A stretch of 12,002 bases of DNA from contig JAGCMG010000020.1 in assembly GCA_017646555.1 (NCBI GenBank), positions 1 through 12,002 on the forward strand, given 5' to 3'. The notes under the pieces are model-generated. The model worked only from the letters and a program-made list of their open reading frames with translations. It did not search any database and was not told the origin of the DNA. Of this stretch, positions 1-7,608 are shown in pieces (position 1 is the stretch's first letter; each line of letters begins with the position of its first letter). Origin of the DNA: Clostridia bacterium. GTDB taxonomy: Bacteria > Bacillota > Clostridia > Christensenellales > Borkfalkiaceae. Position numbers and translations under genes: made by a program.

Positions 1-895
1 ATCTAATGAGCGGAATACCCTCTTTTTTGATACAAGTAATTACGAGTTCGCCCTTTTCGCCAGCAGGAAGAACTTCCCCCGTTTCAGGATTTATTATTTC
101 AGGTAGAAAATAATCTTCGTTAATGTGCATACCACATAAATATTCGCACTCACCCGAAACACCTGGCCCCATAAGTTCACTCATACCGTAGTTTGAAGTA
201 ACTAACATATCGTTACCCCAATACTTATGCATTTCATCACGCATAGCGTCGGTTAAAAGTTCACTACCTACTAAACCGATTTTAACATTTAAATCCTTTG
301 CTGGGTCTACGCCCATTTCGCGTGCAACTTCGGCAAGTCTTAACGCATAAGACGGTGTTGCGACAAGCAAAGTCGTATCAAAATCTTTCATATACATTAT
401 TTGCTTTTCAGAATTACCCGTTGACGATGGAACTATGGTTGCACCGATATTTTCTAAACCGTAGTGAAGACCAAGCGCGCCCGTAAACATACCGTAACCA
501 AAACAAATTTGAGCAACGTCCTTACTTGTTGCACCACCTGCGCAAGCAATACGCGAAACGCATTCCGTCCAAACGTCCATATCGTTTTTAGTATAACCAA
601 CTACGGTAGGTTTACCTGTCGTACCACTTGATGCGTGTATTCTTACAAGTTCGTCCTTTTCTACTGCGAAAAGACCAAACGGATAATTATCACGCATATC
701 TTGTTTTGTAACGAACGGTAACTTTTGTAAATCTTTAAGCGTTTTTATATCTTCCGGTTTAAGGCCTAAATCGTCCATTTTTTTACGGTATGGCGCTACT
801 TTTTCGTAAACCCTTTTTACCGTTTCTTGTAATCTTTCAAGTTGTAACGCTTCCATTTCACTTCTTGAAAGCGTTTCTTCCTTTGACCAAATCAT
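1..895 (-). CDS. paaK: Phenylacetate-CoA ligase, partial (C-terminus beyond left edge)
   Basis: This is an ANL-superfamily adenylate-forming ligase that activates phenylacetate or a related arylacetic acid with ATP and CoA in the cytoplasm. My translation gives 298 residues from ATG at 895 with no stop before the edge. PaaK proteins are usually about 430 residues, so roughly the last third is missing. The phosphate-binding loop SSGTTGKPT is at residues 89-97. The segment SNYGMSELMGPGVSGEC (residues 234-250) matches the Y-G-x-S-E-x-x-G-P-G-V-x-x-EC adenine-binding motif typical of PaaK. ETGEVLPAGEKGELV (271-285) is the usual ANL hinge-proximal region. The start is supported by a CGGAG site just upstream. 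The gene lies 12 nt after the symporter gene and very probably shares its mRNA. Family assignment is secure; the actual aryl acid is unknown. In anaerobes such enzymes often pair with indolepyruvate ferredoxin oxidoreductase, which could lie beyond the edge. Confidence 0.93.
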   Translation of the reverse strand, partial: MIWSKEETLSRSEMEALQLERLQETVKRVYEKVAPYRKKMDDLGLKPEDIKTLKDLQKLPFVTKQDMRDNYPFGLFAVEKDELVRIHASSGTTGKPTVVGYTKNDMDVWTECVSRIACAGGATSKDVAQICFGYGMFTGALGLHYGLENIGATIVPSSTGNSEKQIMYMKDFDTTLLVATPSYALRLAEVAREMGVDPAKDLNVKIGLVGSELLTDAMRDEMHKYWGNDMLVTSNYGMSELMGPGVSGECEYLCGMHINEDYFLPEIINPETGEVLPAGEKGELVITCIKKEGIPLIR

Positions 896-900
896 ATATA

Positions 901-906
901 ACTCCG
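901..906 (-). promoter_or_regulatory. Ribosome binding site of paaK
   Basis: The minus strand reads CGGAGT 5 nt before the ATG at 895. It fills most of the 12-nt gap after the symporter stop codon (908-910). This fixes the paaK start and leaves no room for a separate promoter in the gap, so the two genes are read as one operon. Confidence 0.75.
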
Positions 907-907
907 A

Positions 908-2449
908 TTATTTAATTTCATTTTCAATAGGTTGTTCAAACGCTTGATACAAAATTTCAGCAGACGGTTTTTTGGTAAATAAACTTACTACCACCGTTAC
1001 GATTATTGAACAAACCATACAAATTACACCTATCATTGGCGAACAACCAACGCCCGTTTTAAGAGCAAGTGCAAAAGAACAGTCAAATCCGTTTTTGTGA
1101 TAACCAAAGAAGAATATCAATGCAACCGTTAACACTAACGAATTTATTATTGACGCCCAGCACGCGTTTTTGGTAACTTTTTTAGAAATTACACCTAAAA
1201 CGTACGGACCTATAAAACAACCTGCTAAAGTACCCCAACTTAAACCCATAAGATACGCTATTGCAGAAAGTTTAAATTTTTCATTTAACACCGCTAAAAC
1301 GACTGACGTTAAAATAAAAATCAAACAAAATACGCGCATTGTTAAATTGACTTTTTTATCATTCGCTTTAGGATTTATTTTACCTTTATAAATATCAACT
1401 GCAACAACCGACGCTGATGCAAGTGATACTGAAGATAAAGTAGACATACTTGCCGATAAAATAAGAACTGCGATAACGCCCGTTAAACCCACGGGGATAA
1501 CGTAATCAATCATTATAGGAATAACGTTATCAGCCGAAACGCCTTGCGTTACTGGAAATAGACTCGATAATCCACCAACGAAATATGCGCCAAAGCCGAT
1601 AATTAAAGCAAATATCGTACTTACTACGGTGCCTTGAGTAATTGCCTTTTTATCTCTTACAGCGTAATATTTATGTATTGTTTGTGGTAAAGCCCAAACT
1701 CCGAAAGAAGTTAAGCAAATTAACGATAAAAGCGAAACGGTGTTGCCGTAAATTCCTTTGTTTGAACTTTCAAAAGTAAACCAGTTAAGTTCAGGATTAT
1801 TAACGATTGAAGACAAATCCCAACTAACTTCCTTACTACCCATAAAGAAAAATAACATTAAAACTACGCCGATTAACATTATTATTCCTTGAATAAAATC
1901 CGAAAGAGCCGTTGCGAAATAACCACCGAAGAACAAATATAACGCGGTTAAAATAGCAAGCGCAATCATTACCACCCAACCTGGAATATTGAAAACAATT
2001 CCAAATAAACTGCTTAAACCGTTATACACCGATACCGAATAAGGAATCAATAAAACGAAAATTATTATAGCCGTAGCAAATTTTAAGTTTTTACTGCCGT
2101 AGCGTTTTTCAAAAAATTCAGGCATTGTTTTGGCTTGTAACCTTGCCGTCATATTTTTAGTGCGTTTTGCTAAAACGAGCCACGCTATCAACGAGCCTAA
2201 AATTGCATTACCTATGCCTATCCATACAGATGCTAAACCGTATTCTCTACCAAAGTTGCCAGCATAACCTATAAATATTACTGCCGAAAAATAAGTGGTG
2301 CCGTAAGCAAAAGCAGTCATCCAACCGTTAAGACCTTTTTTGCCAGCAAGCAAAAAGTCGTTAACTGATTTTGAACGATTACTTGTATAGATGGCTATGC
2401 CGACCATACTTAATGCGTACAATCCTAAAATTATATAATCAACCCACAT
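908..2449 (-). CDS. Sodium:solute symporter (SSS/SLC5 family)
   Basis: This is a 513-residue inner-membrane, Na+-coupled secondary transporter with about 13 hydrophobic segments, the usual SSS size. The segment MSTLSS at residues 335-340 matches the Na+-site serine/threonine pair of PutP (S340/T341); here they are S336 and T337. LFFGGYFATALSDFIQG (172-188) matches the conserved sixth-helix region, with D184 at the place of PutP D187. The position of PutP D55 in the second helix carries a tyrosine (Y53), which argues against a true proline carrier. The start is ATG at 2449 (MWVDYI), preceded by GGAGG. A longer in-frame reading to TTG at 2530 is not credible, because it would begin inside the -35 box of the promoter and adds 27 polar residues. 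The next gene, 12 nt away, is phenylacetate-CoA ligase. Known phenylacetate permeases of Pseudomonas (PaaL/PhaJ) are also SSS proteins, so an arylacetate substrate is a reasonable inference, not shown. Confidence 0.9.
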   Translation of the reverse strand: MWVDYIILGLYALSMVGIAIYTSNRSKSVNDFLLAGKKGLNGWMTAFAYGTTYFSAVIFIGYAGNFGREYGLASVWIGIGNAILGSLIAWLVLAKRTKNMTARLQAKTMPEFFEKRYGSKNLKFATAIIIFVLLIPYSVSVYNGLSSLFGIVFNIPGWVVMIALAILTALYLFFGGYFATALSDFIQGIIMLIGVVLMLFFFMGSKEVSWDLSSIVNNPELNWFTFESSNKGIYGNTVSLLSLICLTSFGVWALPQTIHKYYAVRDKKAITQGTVVSTIFALIIGFGAYFVGGLSSLFPVTQGVSADNVIPIMIDYVIPVGLTGVIAVLILSASMSTLSSVSLASASVVAVDIYKGKINPKANDKKVNLTMRVFCLIFILTSVVLAVLNEKFKLSAIAYLMGLSWGTLAGCFIGPYVLGVISKKVTKNACWASIINSLVLTVALIFFFGYHKNGFDCSFALALKTGVGCSPMIGVICMVCSIIVTVVVSLFTKKPSAEILYQAFEQPIENEIK

Positions 2450-2454
2450 ATTAT

Positions 2455-2459
2455 CCTCC
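2455..2459 (-). promoter_or_regulatory. Ribosome binding site of the symporter gene
   Basis: The minus strand reads GGAGG 5 nt before ATG 2449, a near-perfect Shine-Dalgarno sequence at good spacing. It decides the start in favour of MWVDYI over the longer frame that opens at 2530. Confidence 0.88.
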
Positions 2460-2501
2460 ACAGCATAATTATACTGCAAACTATTCTTCTCACTATTTTT
2501 T

Positions 2502-2530
2502 ATTATAAACCCTATTGATTTTATTGTCAA
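2502..2530 (-). promoter_or_regulatory. Consensus sigma-A promoter of the symporter-paaK operon
   Basis: The minus strand carries TTGACA (2530-2525), a 17-bp spacer and TATAAT (2507-2502). Both hexamers and the spacing match the sigma-70/sigma-A consensus exactly. Transcription should begin near 2495, giving a leader of about 45 nt before ATG 2449 with the GGAGG site inside it. The leader is too short for a riboswitch. A promoter this strong is usually either constitutive or held down by a repressor; no repressor site is proven, though an AT palindrome lies just upstream. Confidence 0.85.
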
Positions 2531-2545
2531 CGTTTGTCAGCGATT

Positions 2546-2566
2546 TTTATATATAATATATATAAA
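2546..2566. repeat. AT-only perfect palindrome upstream of the promoter
   Basis: Two 10-bp arms (TTTATATATA and TATATATAAA) flank a single central base. The element lies about 50 to 70 bp upstream of the inferred transcription start and 15 bp upstream of the -35 box. It could be an UP element contacting the RNA polymerase alpha subunits, or an operator. It contains only A and T, so chance is a serious alternative. Confidence 0.4.
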
Positions 2567-2592
2567 TTAACAATTTTTGTATAAAAAATGGC

Positions 2593-2617
2593 AAAAAAAC
2601 GCACCCAAACGGGTGCG
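2593..2617 (-). terminator. Rho-independent terminator of the purine operon
   Basis: Read on the minus strand, a 7-bp stem CGCACCC/GGGTGCG closes a GTTT tetraloop and is followed directly by seven T residues (2599-2593). It begins 13 nt after the purL stop codon. It marks the end of the purine operon and separates it from the symporter operon, whose own promoter follows. Confidence 0.93.
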
Positions 2618-2630
2618 CTTTAATTTTTTG

Positions 2631-5600
2631 TTATTTGAAATACTTAACAGCCGATTCAAACATCTTCATATCGAATTCACCGATAACGTTTTTATATAAG
2701 CCGTTGCCGATTCTTTCGCTATGACCCATTTTACCCAATACTCTACCATCAGGCGAAGTAATACCTTCGATAGCGTAGGTTGAGCCGTTAGGATTGTATC
2801 TAATATCGTCGGTTGCATTTCCGTCAAGGTCAACGTATTGCGTTGCGATTTGACCGTTAGATGCTAATAATCTTACCGTCTTTTCGTCGGCTAAGAACTT
2901 ACCTTCACCGTGAGAAATAGGAACGGTAAATACGTCACCAACTTTGGTTGCTGAAAGCCATGGCGATTTGTTTGATGCAATTCTAATTCTAACAAGTTTA
3001 GATTGGTGTCTTGCGATATTGTTAAAGGTAAGAGTTGGGCAAGTTTCGTCAGAATCAATTATCTTACCGAACGGTACTAAGCCAAGTTTAACAAGTGCTT
3101 GGAAACCGTTACAAATACCAGCCATAAGACCGTCGCGTTCATTTAATAATTTATGAACTTGCTCTTTAATTTCTTCGTTCTTAAAGAACGCCATAATAAA
3201 TTTACCAGAGCCGTCAGGTTCGTCACCACCCGAGAAACCACCTGGAACGAAAATCATTTGCGAAGTTTTAACTTCTTTTGCAAAATCTTCAACGCTCTTA
3301 GCGATACCAGATGAAGTTAAGTTATTGATAACGAAAGTATTAACTTCTGCGCCGGCATCACGCAATACCTTAGCAGTATCAAATTCACAGTTAGTACCTG
3401 GGAATACAGGGATTAATACTTTTGGTTTAGCAACTTTAATCGCTGGGGCAACTCTTTCGCCCGTTTTATAACTGAACGTTTCAAGTTTGTTAGCAGGCTT
3501 TTCTAAGGTTGGGAATACGCTTTCAAGTTTACCTTCGTAAAGCGCGCAAAGTGCCGACATAGAAACGCTATCGTTTTTATATGAAATAGCAAAATCATCA
3601 GTAACGGTACCCACCGTTTTACCTAAACTTTCGTCGTTGGTTTCTAAAATAAACGCGCCGTAATTATAGCCGAAGATTTCATCAAGCGTGATATCTTCAT
3701 CATATTTAAAGCCTAAACCGTTACCCATACACATTTTAACAACGCCTTCAGCAATACCACCGTAAGTAGGCGTCCAGCAAGAGAATACCATGCCGTTTCT
3801 CATAGCCGAAGTAACTTTATCAAAGGTTTGCTTTAACGATTCTGGTTTTGGCAAGCCGTTTTCGTCATATTCAGGTTTAATAAGAACTACCTTATTCCCT
3901 GCTTTTTTGAAGTCGTTAGTGATAACGTTATCTACTTTATCAGTAGTTACTGCGAACGAACAAAGTGTCGGAGGAACGTCGATATCTTCAAACGAACCAC
4001 TCATTGAGTCTTTACCACCGATTGCACCGATAGATAAATCCATTTGAGCCTTAAAGCCACCTAATAATGCAGCCAAAGGTTTACCCCAACGCTTTGCATC
4101 TTTATTTGGCTTTTCAAAATATTCTTGGAAAGTTAAGTATACGTCCTTAAACGACGCGCCGGTTGCAACTAATTTACTTACACTTTCAATTACTGCAAGG
4201 TATGCACCGTGGTAAGGTGATTTTTCCGAAATAAACGGATTGTAACCCCACGACATAAACGAACAATCGTTAGTATGCGCTTTTTCCACCGAAATCTTAT
4301 GCACCATTGCTTGAATAGGCGTAAGTTGGTGTTTACCACCGAACGGCATAAGAACTGTACCTGCACCAATCGTTGAGTCAAATCTTTCAGATAAACCACG
4401 CTTTGAGCATACGTTAAGGTCGGAAACTAAGCGCTTATATTCTTCAACAAAGTTAGTAGCGCTTGCCTTTTCATAACTTTCGATTTTGCTTGGCGCAATA
4501 TCGATATGCTTTTCTGCACCGTTAGAATTTAAGAATTCACGCGAAATATCAACGATAGTTTTGCCGTTCCAATGCATCTTTAATCTTGGTTCTTCTGTAA
4601 CAGTTGCAACGATTGTTGATTCTAAGTTTTCAGAAAGTGCAAGTTCCATAAACTTTTCAGCGTCTTTGCTTTCAACAACAACTGCCATTCTTTCTTGTGA
4701 TTCGGAAATAGCAAGTTCAGTTCCGTCAAGACCGTCGTATTTTTTAGGAACTTTATTTAAATCAATGTCAAGACCGTCGGCAAGTTCGCCGATTGCTACC
4801 GAAACACCACCTGCACCGAAGTCGTTACAACGCTTAATCATACGGCAAGCCGTTTCATTTCTAAATAATCTTTGCAATTTTCTTTCTTCTGGTGCGTTAC
4901 CCTTTTGAACTTCTGCACCACAAGTTTCAAGTGACGATAACGTGTGTTTTTTAGACGAACCAGTCGCGCCACCACAACCGTCTCTACCTGTTCTGCCACC
5001 AAGTAAGATTACAACATCACCTGGGTCAGGTCTTTCACGACGAACGTTTTTAGCAGGAGCGGCAGCGATTACTGCGCCGATTTCCATACGCTTTGCTGAA
5101 TAACCATCGTGATATAATTCGTCAACCATACCGGTAGCAAGACCGATTTGGTTACCGTATGAAGAATAGCCTGCAGCAGCAGTTTGAACGATTTTTCTTT
5201 GTGGGAGTTTGCCCTTAATCGTTTCGTTAACAGGTTTAAGTGGGTTAGCAGCACCCGTTACACGCATTGCTGCGTATACGTAAGACCTACCTGAAAGTGG
5301 GTCACGAATTGCACCACCGATACAAGTTGCAGCGCCACCAAACGGTTCAATTTCGGTTGGGTGGTTATGCGTTTCGTTCTTAAATAATAACAACCATGGT
5401 TCAGTTTGACCGTCAACGGTAACGTCAATCTTGACCGTGCAAGCATTTATTTCTTCTGATTCGTCAAGTTTATCAAGCATACCGTTCTTCTTTAAATATC
5501 TACCTGCAAGGGTTGCGATATCCATTAAGTTAACGGGTTTTGTTCTATTAAGCGACTTTCTTGTTGCGATATACTCATCGTATGCTGACTGTAAAAGTTC

Positions 5601-6311
5601 GTCTTCAAACTTAACAGTATCAATAGTCGTTAAGAAAGTTGTATGACGACAGTGGTCTGACCAATAAGTGTCTATCATACGAATTTCAGTAATAGTTGGG
5701 TCACGCTTTTCACTTACAAAATAACTTTGGCAAAATTTAATATCGTCAAAGTCCATTGCTAAACCGAATTTAGAAACGAAGTTTTTAAGTTCTTCGTCAG
5801 TTAAATTACAAAAACCGTCAAGTGTTTCAACCGTGGTTGGAATATCGTAATTAACCTTTAACGTTTCAGGTTTAGAAAGTGATGCTTCACGCGATTCAAC
5901 AGGGTTTATAACGTACTTTTTAATTTCAACGATTTGTTCATCAGTTAAATCGCCACCTAATACGTAAACCTTTGCCGATTTAATAACAGGTCTTTCACCA
6001 CAAGACATAATTTGAATACATTGAGCAGCCGAATCAGCGCGTTGGTCGAATTGACCTGGAAGTGGTTCAACTGCAAAAATTACGCCGTCAGCAGAAAATT
6101 CTGCATAAGTTTTATCAAGTTGTGGTTCAGAAAATACCGTATTTACAGCATCATTAAATAATTTTTCAGTAATATTTTCAGCGTCGTATCTATTTAAGAT
6201 TCTAACGCTTTTAAGGGTTGAAATACCCAAAAGGTTTTTAAGTTCGGATAAAAGCGCTCTTGCTTCGTTATCAAGCCCGTCTTTTTTCTCTACGAAAATT
6301 CTATATACCAT
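2631..6311 (-). CDS. purL: Phosphoribosylformylglycinamidine synthase, single-chain form with glutaminase domain
   Basis: The enzyme makes FGAM from FGAR, glutamine and ATP, the fourth step of purine synthesis. At 1226 residues it combines what many bacteria split into PurS, PurL and PurQ. Order: N-terminal PurS-like region (about 1-150); linker and first synthetase half with SDHCRHTTF (218-226), KNETHNHPTEIEPFGGAA (311-328) and NDFGAGG (496-502); second synthetase half with SIGAIGGKDSMSGSFED (760-776); and a class I glutaminase from about residue 963. The glutaminase has the nucleophile in GICNGF (C1067) and a catalytic His/Glu in GHSER (H1197, E1199). The Ser between these replaces the Pro of the E. 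coli HPE motif. The ATG overlaps the purD stop by one base (TAATG), with GGAGG 7 nt upstream, so the two are probably translationally coupled. It is the last gene of the operon. Confidence 0.97.
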   Translation of the reverse strand: MVYRIFVEKKDGLDNEARALLSELKNLLGISTLKSVRILNRYDAENITEKLFNDAVNTVFSEPQLDKTYAEFSADGVIFAVEPLPGQFDQRADSAAQCIQIMSCGERPVIKSAKVYVLGGDLTDEQIVEIKKYVINPVESREASLSKPETLKVNYDIPTTVETLDGFCNLTDEELKNFVSKFGLAMDFDDIKFCQSYFVSEKRDPTITEIRMIDTYWSDHCRHTTFLTTIDTVKFEDELLQSAYDEYIATRKSLNRTKPVNLMDIATLAGRYLKKNGMLDKLDESEEINACTVKIDVTVDGQTEPWLLLFKNETHNHPTEIEPFGGAATCIGGAIRDPLSGRSYVYAAMRVTGAANPLKPVNETIKGKLPQRKIVQTAAAGYSSYGNQIGLATGMVDELYHDGYSAKRMEIGAVIAAAPAKNVRRERPDPGDVVILLGGRTGRDGCGGATGSSKKHTLSSLETCGAEVQKGNAPEERKLQRLFRNETACRMIKRCNDFGAGGVSVAIGELADGLDIDLNKVPKKYDGLDGTELAISESQERMAVVVESKDAEKFMELALSENLESTIVATVTEEPRLKMHWNGKTIVDISREFLNSNGAEKHIDIAPSKIESYEKASATNFVEEYKRLVSDLNVCSKRGLSERFDSTIGAGTVLMPFGGKHQLTPIQAMVHKISVEKAHTNDCSFMSWGYNPFISEKSPYHGAYLAVIESVSKLVATGASFKDVYLTFQEYFEKPNKDAKRWGKPLAALLGGFKAQMDLSIGAIGGKDSMSGSFEDIDVPPTLCSFAVTTDKVDNVITNDFKKAGNKVVLIKPEYDENGLPKPESLKQTFDKVTSAMRNGMVFSCWTPTYGGIAEGVVKMCMGNGLGFKYDEDITLDEIFGYNYGAFILETNDESLGKTVGTVTDDFAISYKNDSVSMSALCALYEGKLESVFPTLEKPANKLETFSYKTGERVAPAIKVAKPKVLIPVFPGTNCEFDTAKVLRDAGAEVNTFVINNLTSSGIAKSVEDFAKEVKTSQMIFVPGGFSGGDEPDGSGKFIMAFFKNEEIKEQVHKLLNERDGLMAGICNGFQALVKLGLVPFGKIIDSDETCPTLTFNNIARHQSKLVRIRIASNKSPWLSATKVGDVFTVPISHGEGKFLADEKTVRLLASNGQIATQYVDLDGNATDDIRYNPNGSTYAIEGITSPDGRVLGKMGHSERIGNGLYKNVIGEFDMKMFESAVKYFK

Positions 6312-7585
6312 TAGTTTTCCTCCGTTGCTTTAAGAGCCCTTTGCCCTATATCCGTACGATAATATGCATTATCAAATTTAATTTGTTTAACTAAATCGTA
6401 TGCACCGTCTATTGCCGTTTTTAAATCTTTTGCAATTTGAGTTGCGCCTAAAACTCTACCACCGTCAGTTAAAAGTTTACCATCTACTAATTTTGCGCCT
6501 GCTACGAAAACGGTATCTTTAATGCTATTTGGAATAGTCATTTCAAAGCCTTTTTGATATGCACTTGGGTAGCCTTTTGACGCCATAATTACGCAACAAG
6601 CAGAATCGGTAGAAAATTCAACTTCAATTTCGTTTAATCTTTCTTCGGTAACTGCTTGCATAACGGTCAATAAATCGGTTTTTAATAATGGAAGAACTAC
6701 TTGCGTTTCAGGGTCGCCAAAACGACAGTTATATTCAATAACCTTAGGACCATTAGGTGTGAGCATAAGCCCAAAGTATAAACAGCCCTTAAAAGTTCTC
6801 CCTTCTTTATTCATAGCATCAATGGTTGGTAAGAAAATTTCTTTCATACAAATCGACGCTATATCATCAGTATAATAAGGGTTAGGAGCAATCGTACCCA
6901 TACCGCCGGTATTTAATCCTGTATCGTTATCGCCTGCGCGCTTATGGTCCATTGATGAAACCATAGGTTTAACGGTTTTACCGTCAGTAAACGCAAGAAC
7001 AGATACTTCTGGACCGGTTAAAAATTCTTCAATAACGATATTTTCGCCACTTTTGCCAAAAACCTTATCTTCCATCATTGAATTAACTGCATCAATTGAA
7101 TCTTGAAGAGTTTCAGCAATAATAACACCTTTACCAAGCGCTAAGCCGTCAGCCTTTACAACGCGTGGGAAAGTTTTTAAGGATTTTAAGTATTCAATAG
7201 CGTCGTTTGCGTTATTGAAAGTTTCGTATTCAGCAGTCGGAATACCGTACTTTTTCATAAGATTTTTTGAAAATACTTTACTACCTTCAATAATTGCGGC
7301 CTTTTTATCAGGACCAAAGCACGGAATACCTTTTTCATTAAGCGCGTCAACTGCACCTAATACAAGTGGGTCATCCGGCGCTACGATAGCGTAATCAATT
7401 TTATTATCAACTGCAAATTCTACGATTTTATCAATTTCTTTTGCGCCGATTGCTACGCATTCAGCATCATCAGCGATACCACCGTTTCCTGGTAACGCAT
7501 AGATTTTTTCGACGCTCGTATTCTTTTTAACGGCTTTAATGATAGCGTGTTCTCTACCACCACCACCTACTACAAGAACTCTCAC
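6311..7585 (-). CDS. purD: Phosphoribosylamine-glycine ligase (GAR synthetase)
   Basis: PurD joins phosphoribosylamine and glycine with ATP to give GAR, the second purine step. It has 424 residues, the normal length. The N-domain nucleotide-like fold opens with VLVVGGGGREHA (3-14). The ATP-grasp core shows KADGLALGKGV (144-154), IEEFLTGPEVS (185-195), DHKRAGDNDTGLNTGGMG (213-230) and the metal-binding EYNCRFGDPETQ (284-295). The C-terminal domain includes GYPSAYQKG. Minor departures from E. coli-like enzymes are APDDPLVLG (69-77) where PEAPL is usual, and GLNTGG where GPNTGG is usual; neither removes a known catalytic residue. The start is a GTG at 7585, chosen because it begins the fold and has AAGGAGT (7597-7591) just upstream. 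The gene lies 23 nt after glyA, whose product makes its glycine, and overlaps purL by one base. Confidence 0.97.
   Translation of the reverse strand: MRVLVVGGGGREHAIIKAVKKNTSVEKIYALPGNGGIADDAECVAIGAKEIDKIVEFAVDNKIDYAIVAPDDPLVLGAVDALNEKGIPCFGPDKKAAIIEGSKVFSKNLMKKYGIPTAEYETFNNANDAIEYLKSLKTFPRVVKADGLALGKGVIIAETLQDSIDAVNSMMEDKVFGKSGENIVIEEFLTGPEVSVLAFTDGKTVKPMVSSMDHKRAGDNDTGLNTGGMGTIAPNPYYTDDIASICMKEIFLPTIDAMNKEGRTFKGCLYFGLMLTPNGPKVIEYNCRFGDPETQVVLPLLKTDLLTVMQAVTEERLNEIEVEFSTDSACCVIMASKGYPSAYQKGFEMTIPNSIKDTVFVAGAKLVDGKLLTDGGRVLGATQIAKDLKTAIDGAYDLVKQIKFDNAYYRTDIGQRALKATEEN
6319..6323 (-). promoter_or_regulatory. Ribosome binding site of purL inside the purD 3' end
   Basis: GGAGG on the minus strand lies 7 nt before ATG 6311 and within the last codons of purD. 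With the TAATG overlap it confirms the purL start and implies coupled translation. Confidence 0.85.
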
Positions 7586-7590
7586 GATTA

Positions 7591-7597
7591 ACTCCTT
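7591..7597 (-). promoter_or_regulatory. Ribosome binding site of purD
   Basis: The minus strand reads AAGGAGT 5 nt before codon 7585-7583. It supports initiation at the GTG, the only non-ATG start among the complete genes here. Confidence 0.8.
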
Positions 7598-7608
7598 GGT
7601 TTGTTATT

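Noticed and set aside
298..486. Short plus-strand frame in the left 900 bp
   Set aside because: It is antisense to the partial paaK frame, which is open without interruption from 895 to the edge and carries clear PaaK motifs.
2468..2473. A second TATAAT on the minus strand close to the symporter start
   Set aside because: No recognisable -35 lies at proper spacing, and a start about 6-7 nt downstream would leave almost no leader before the Shine-Dalgarno sequence.
2450..2530. N-terminal extension of the symporter frame back to TTG 2530
   Set aside because: It starts inside the -35 hexamer, adds 27 polar residues not expected in the family, and ignores the GGAGG-ATG at 2449.
2600..2628. Terminator acting on the plus strand (the same hairpin followed by a broken T-run)
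   Set aside because: The plus-strand T-run is interrupted and no plus-strand gene exists to terminate; only the minus-strand reading is supported.
4190..4399. Minus-strand short frames inside purL in another phase (also 5069-5254 and 5258-5446)
   Set aside because: They overlap conserved PurL segments in the true frame and have no identifiable features.
4486..4908. 140-codon open frame on the plus strand within purL, plus other shorter plus-strand frames in the window
   Set aside because: They lie opposite well-supported coding sequence, show no recognisable motifs and have no credible ribosome binding sites; they are antisense shadows.
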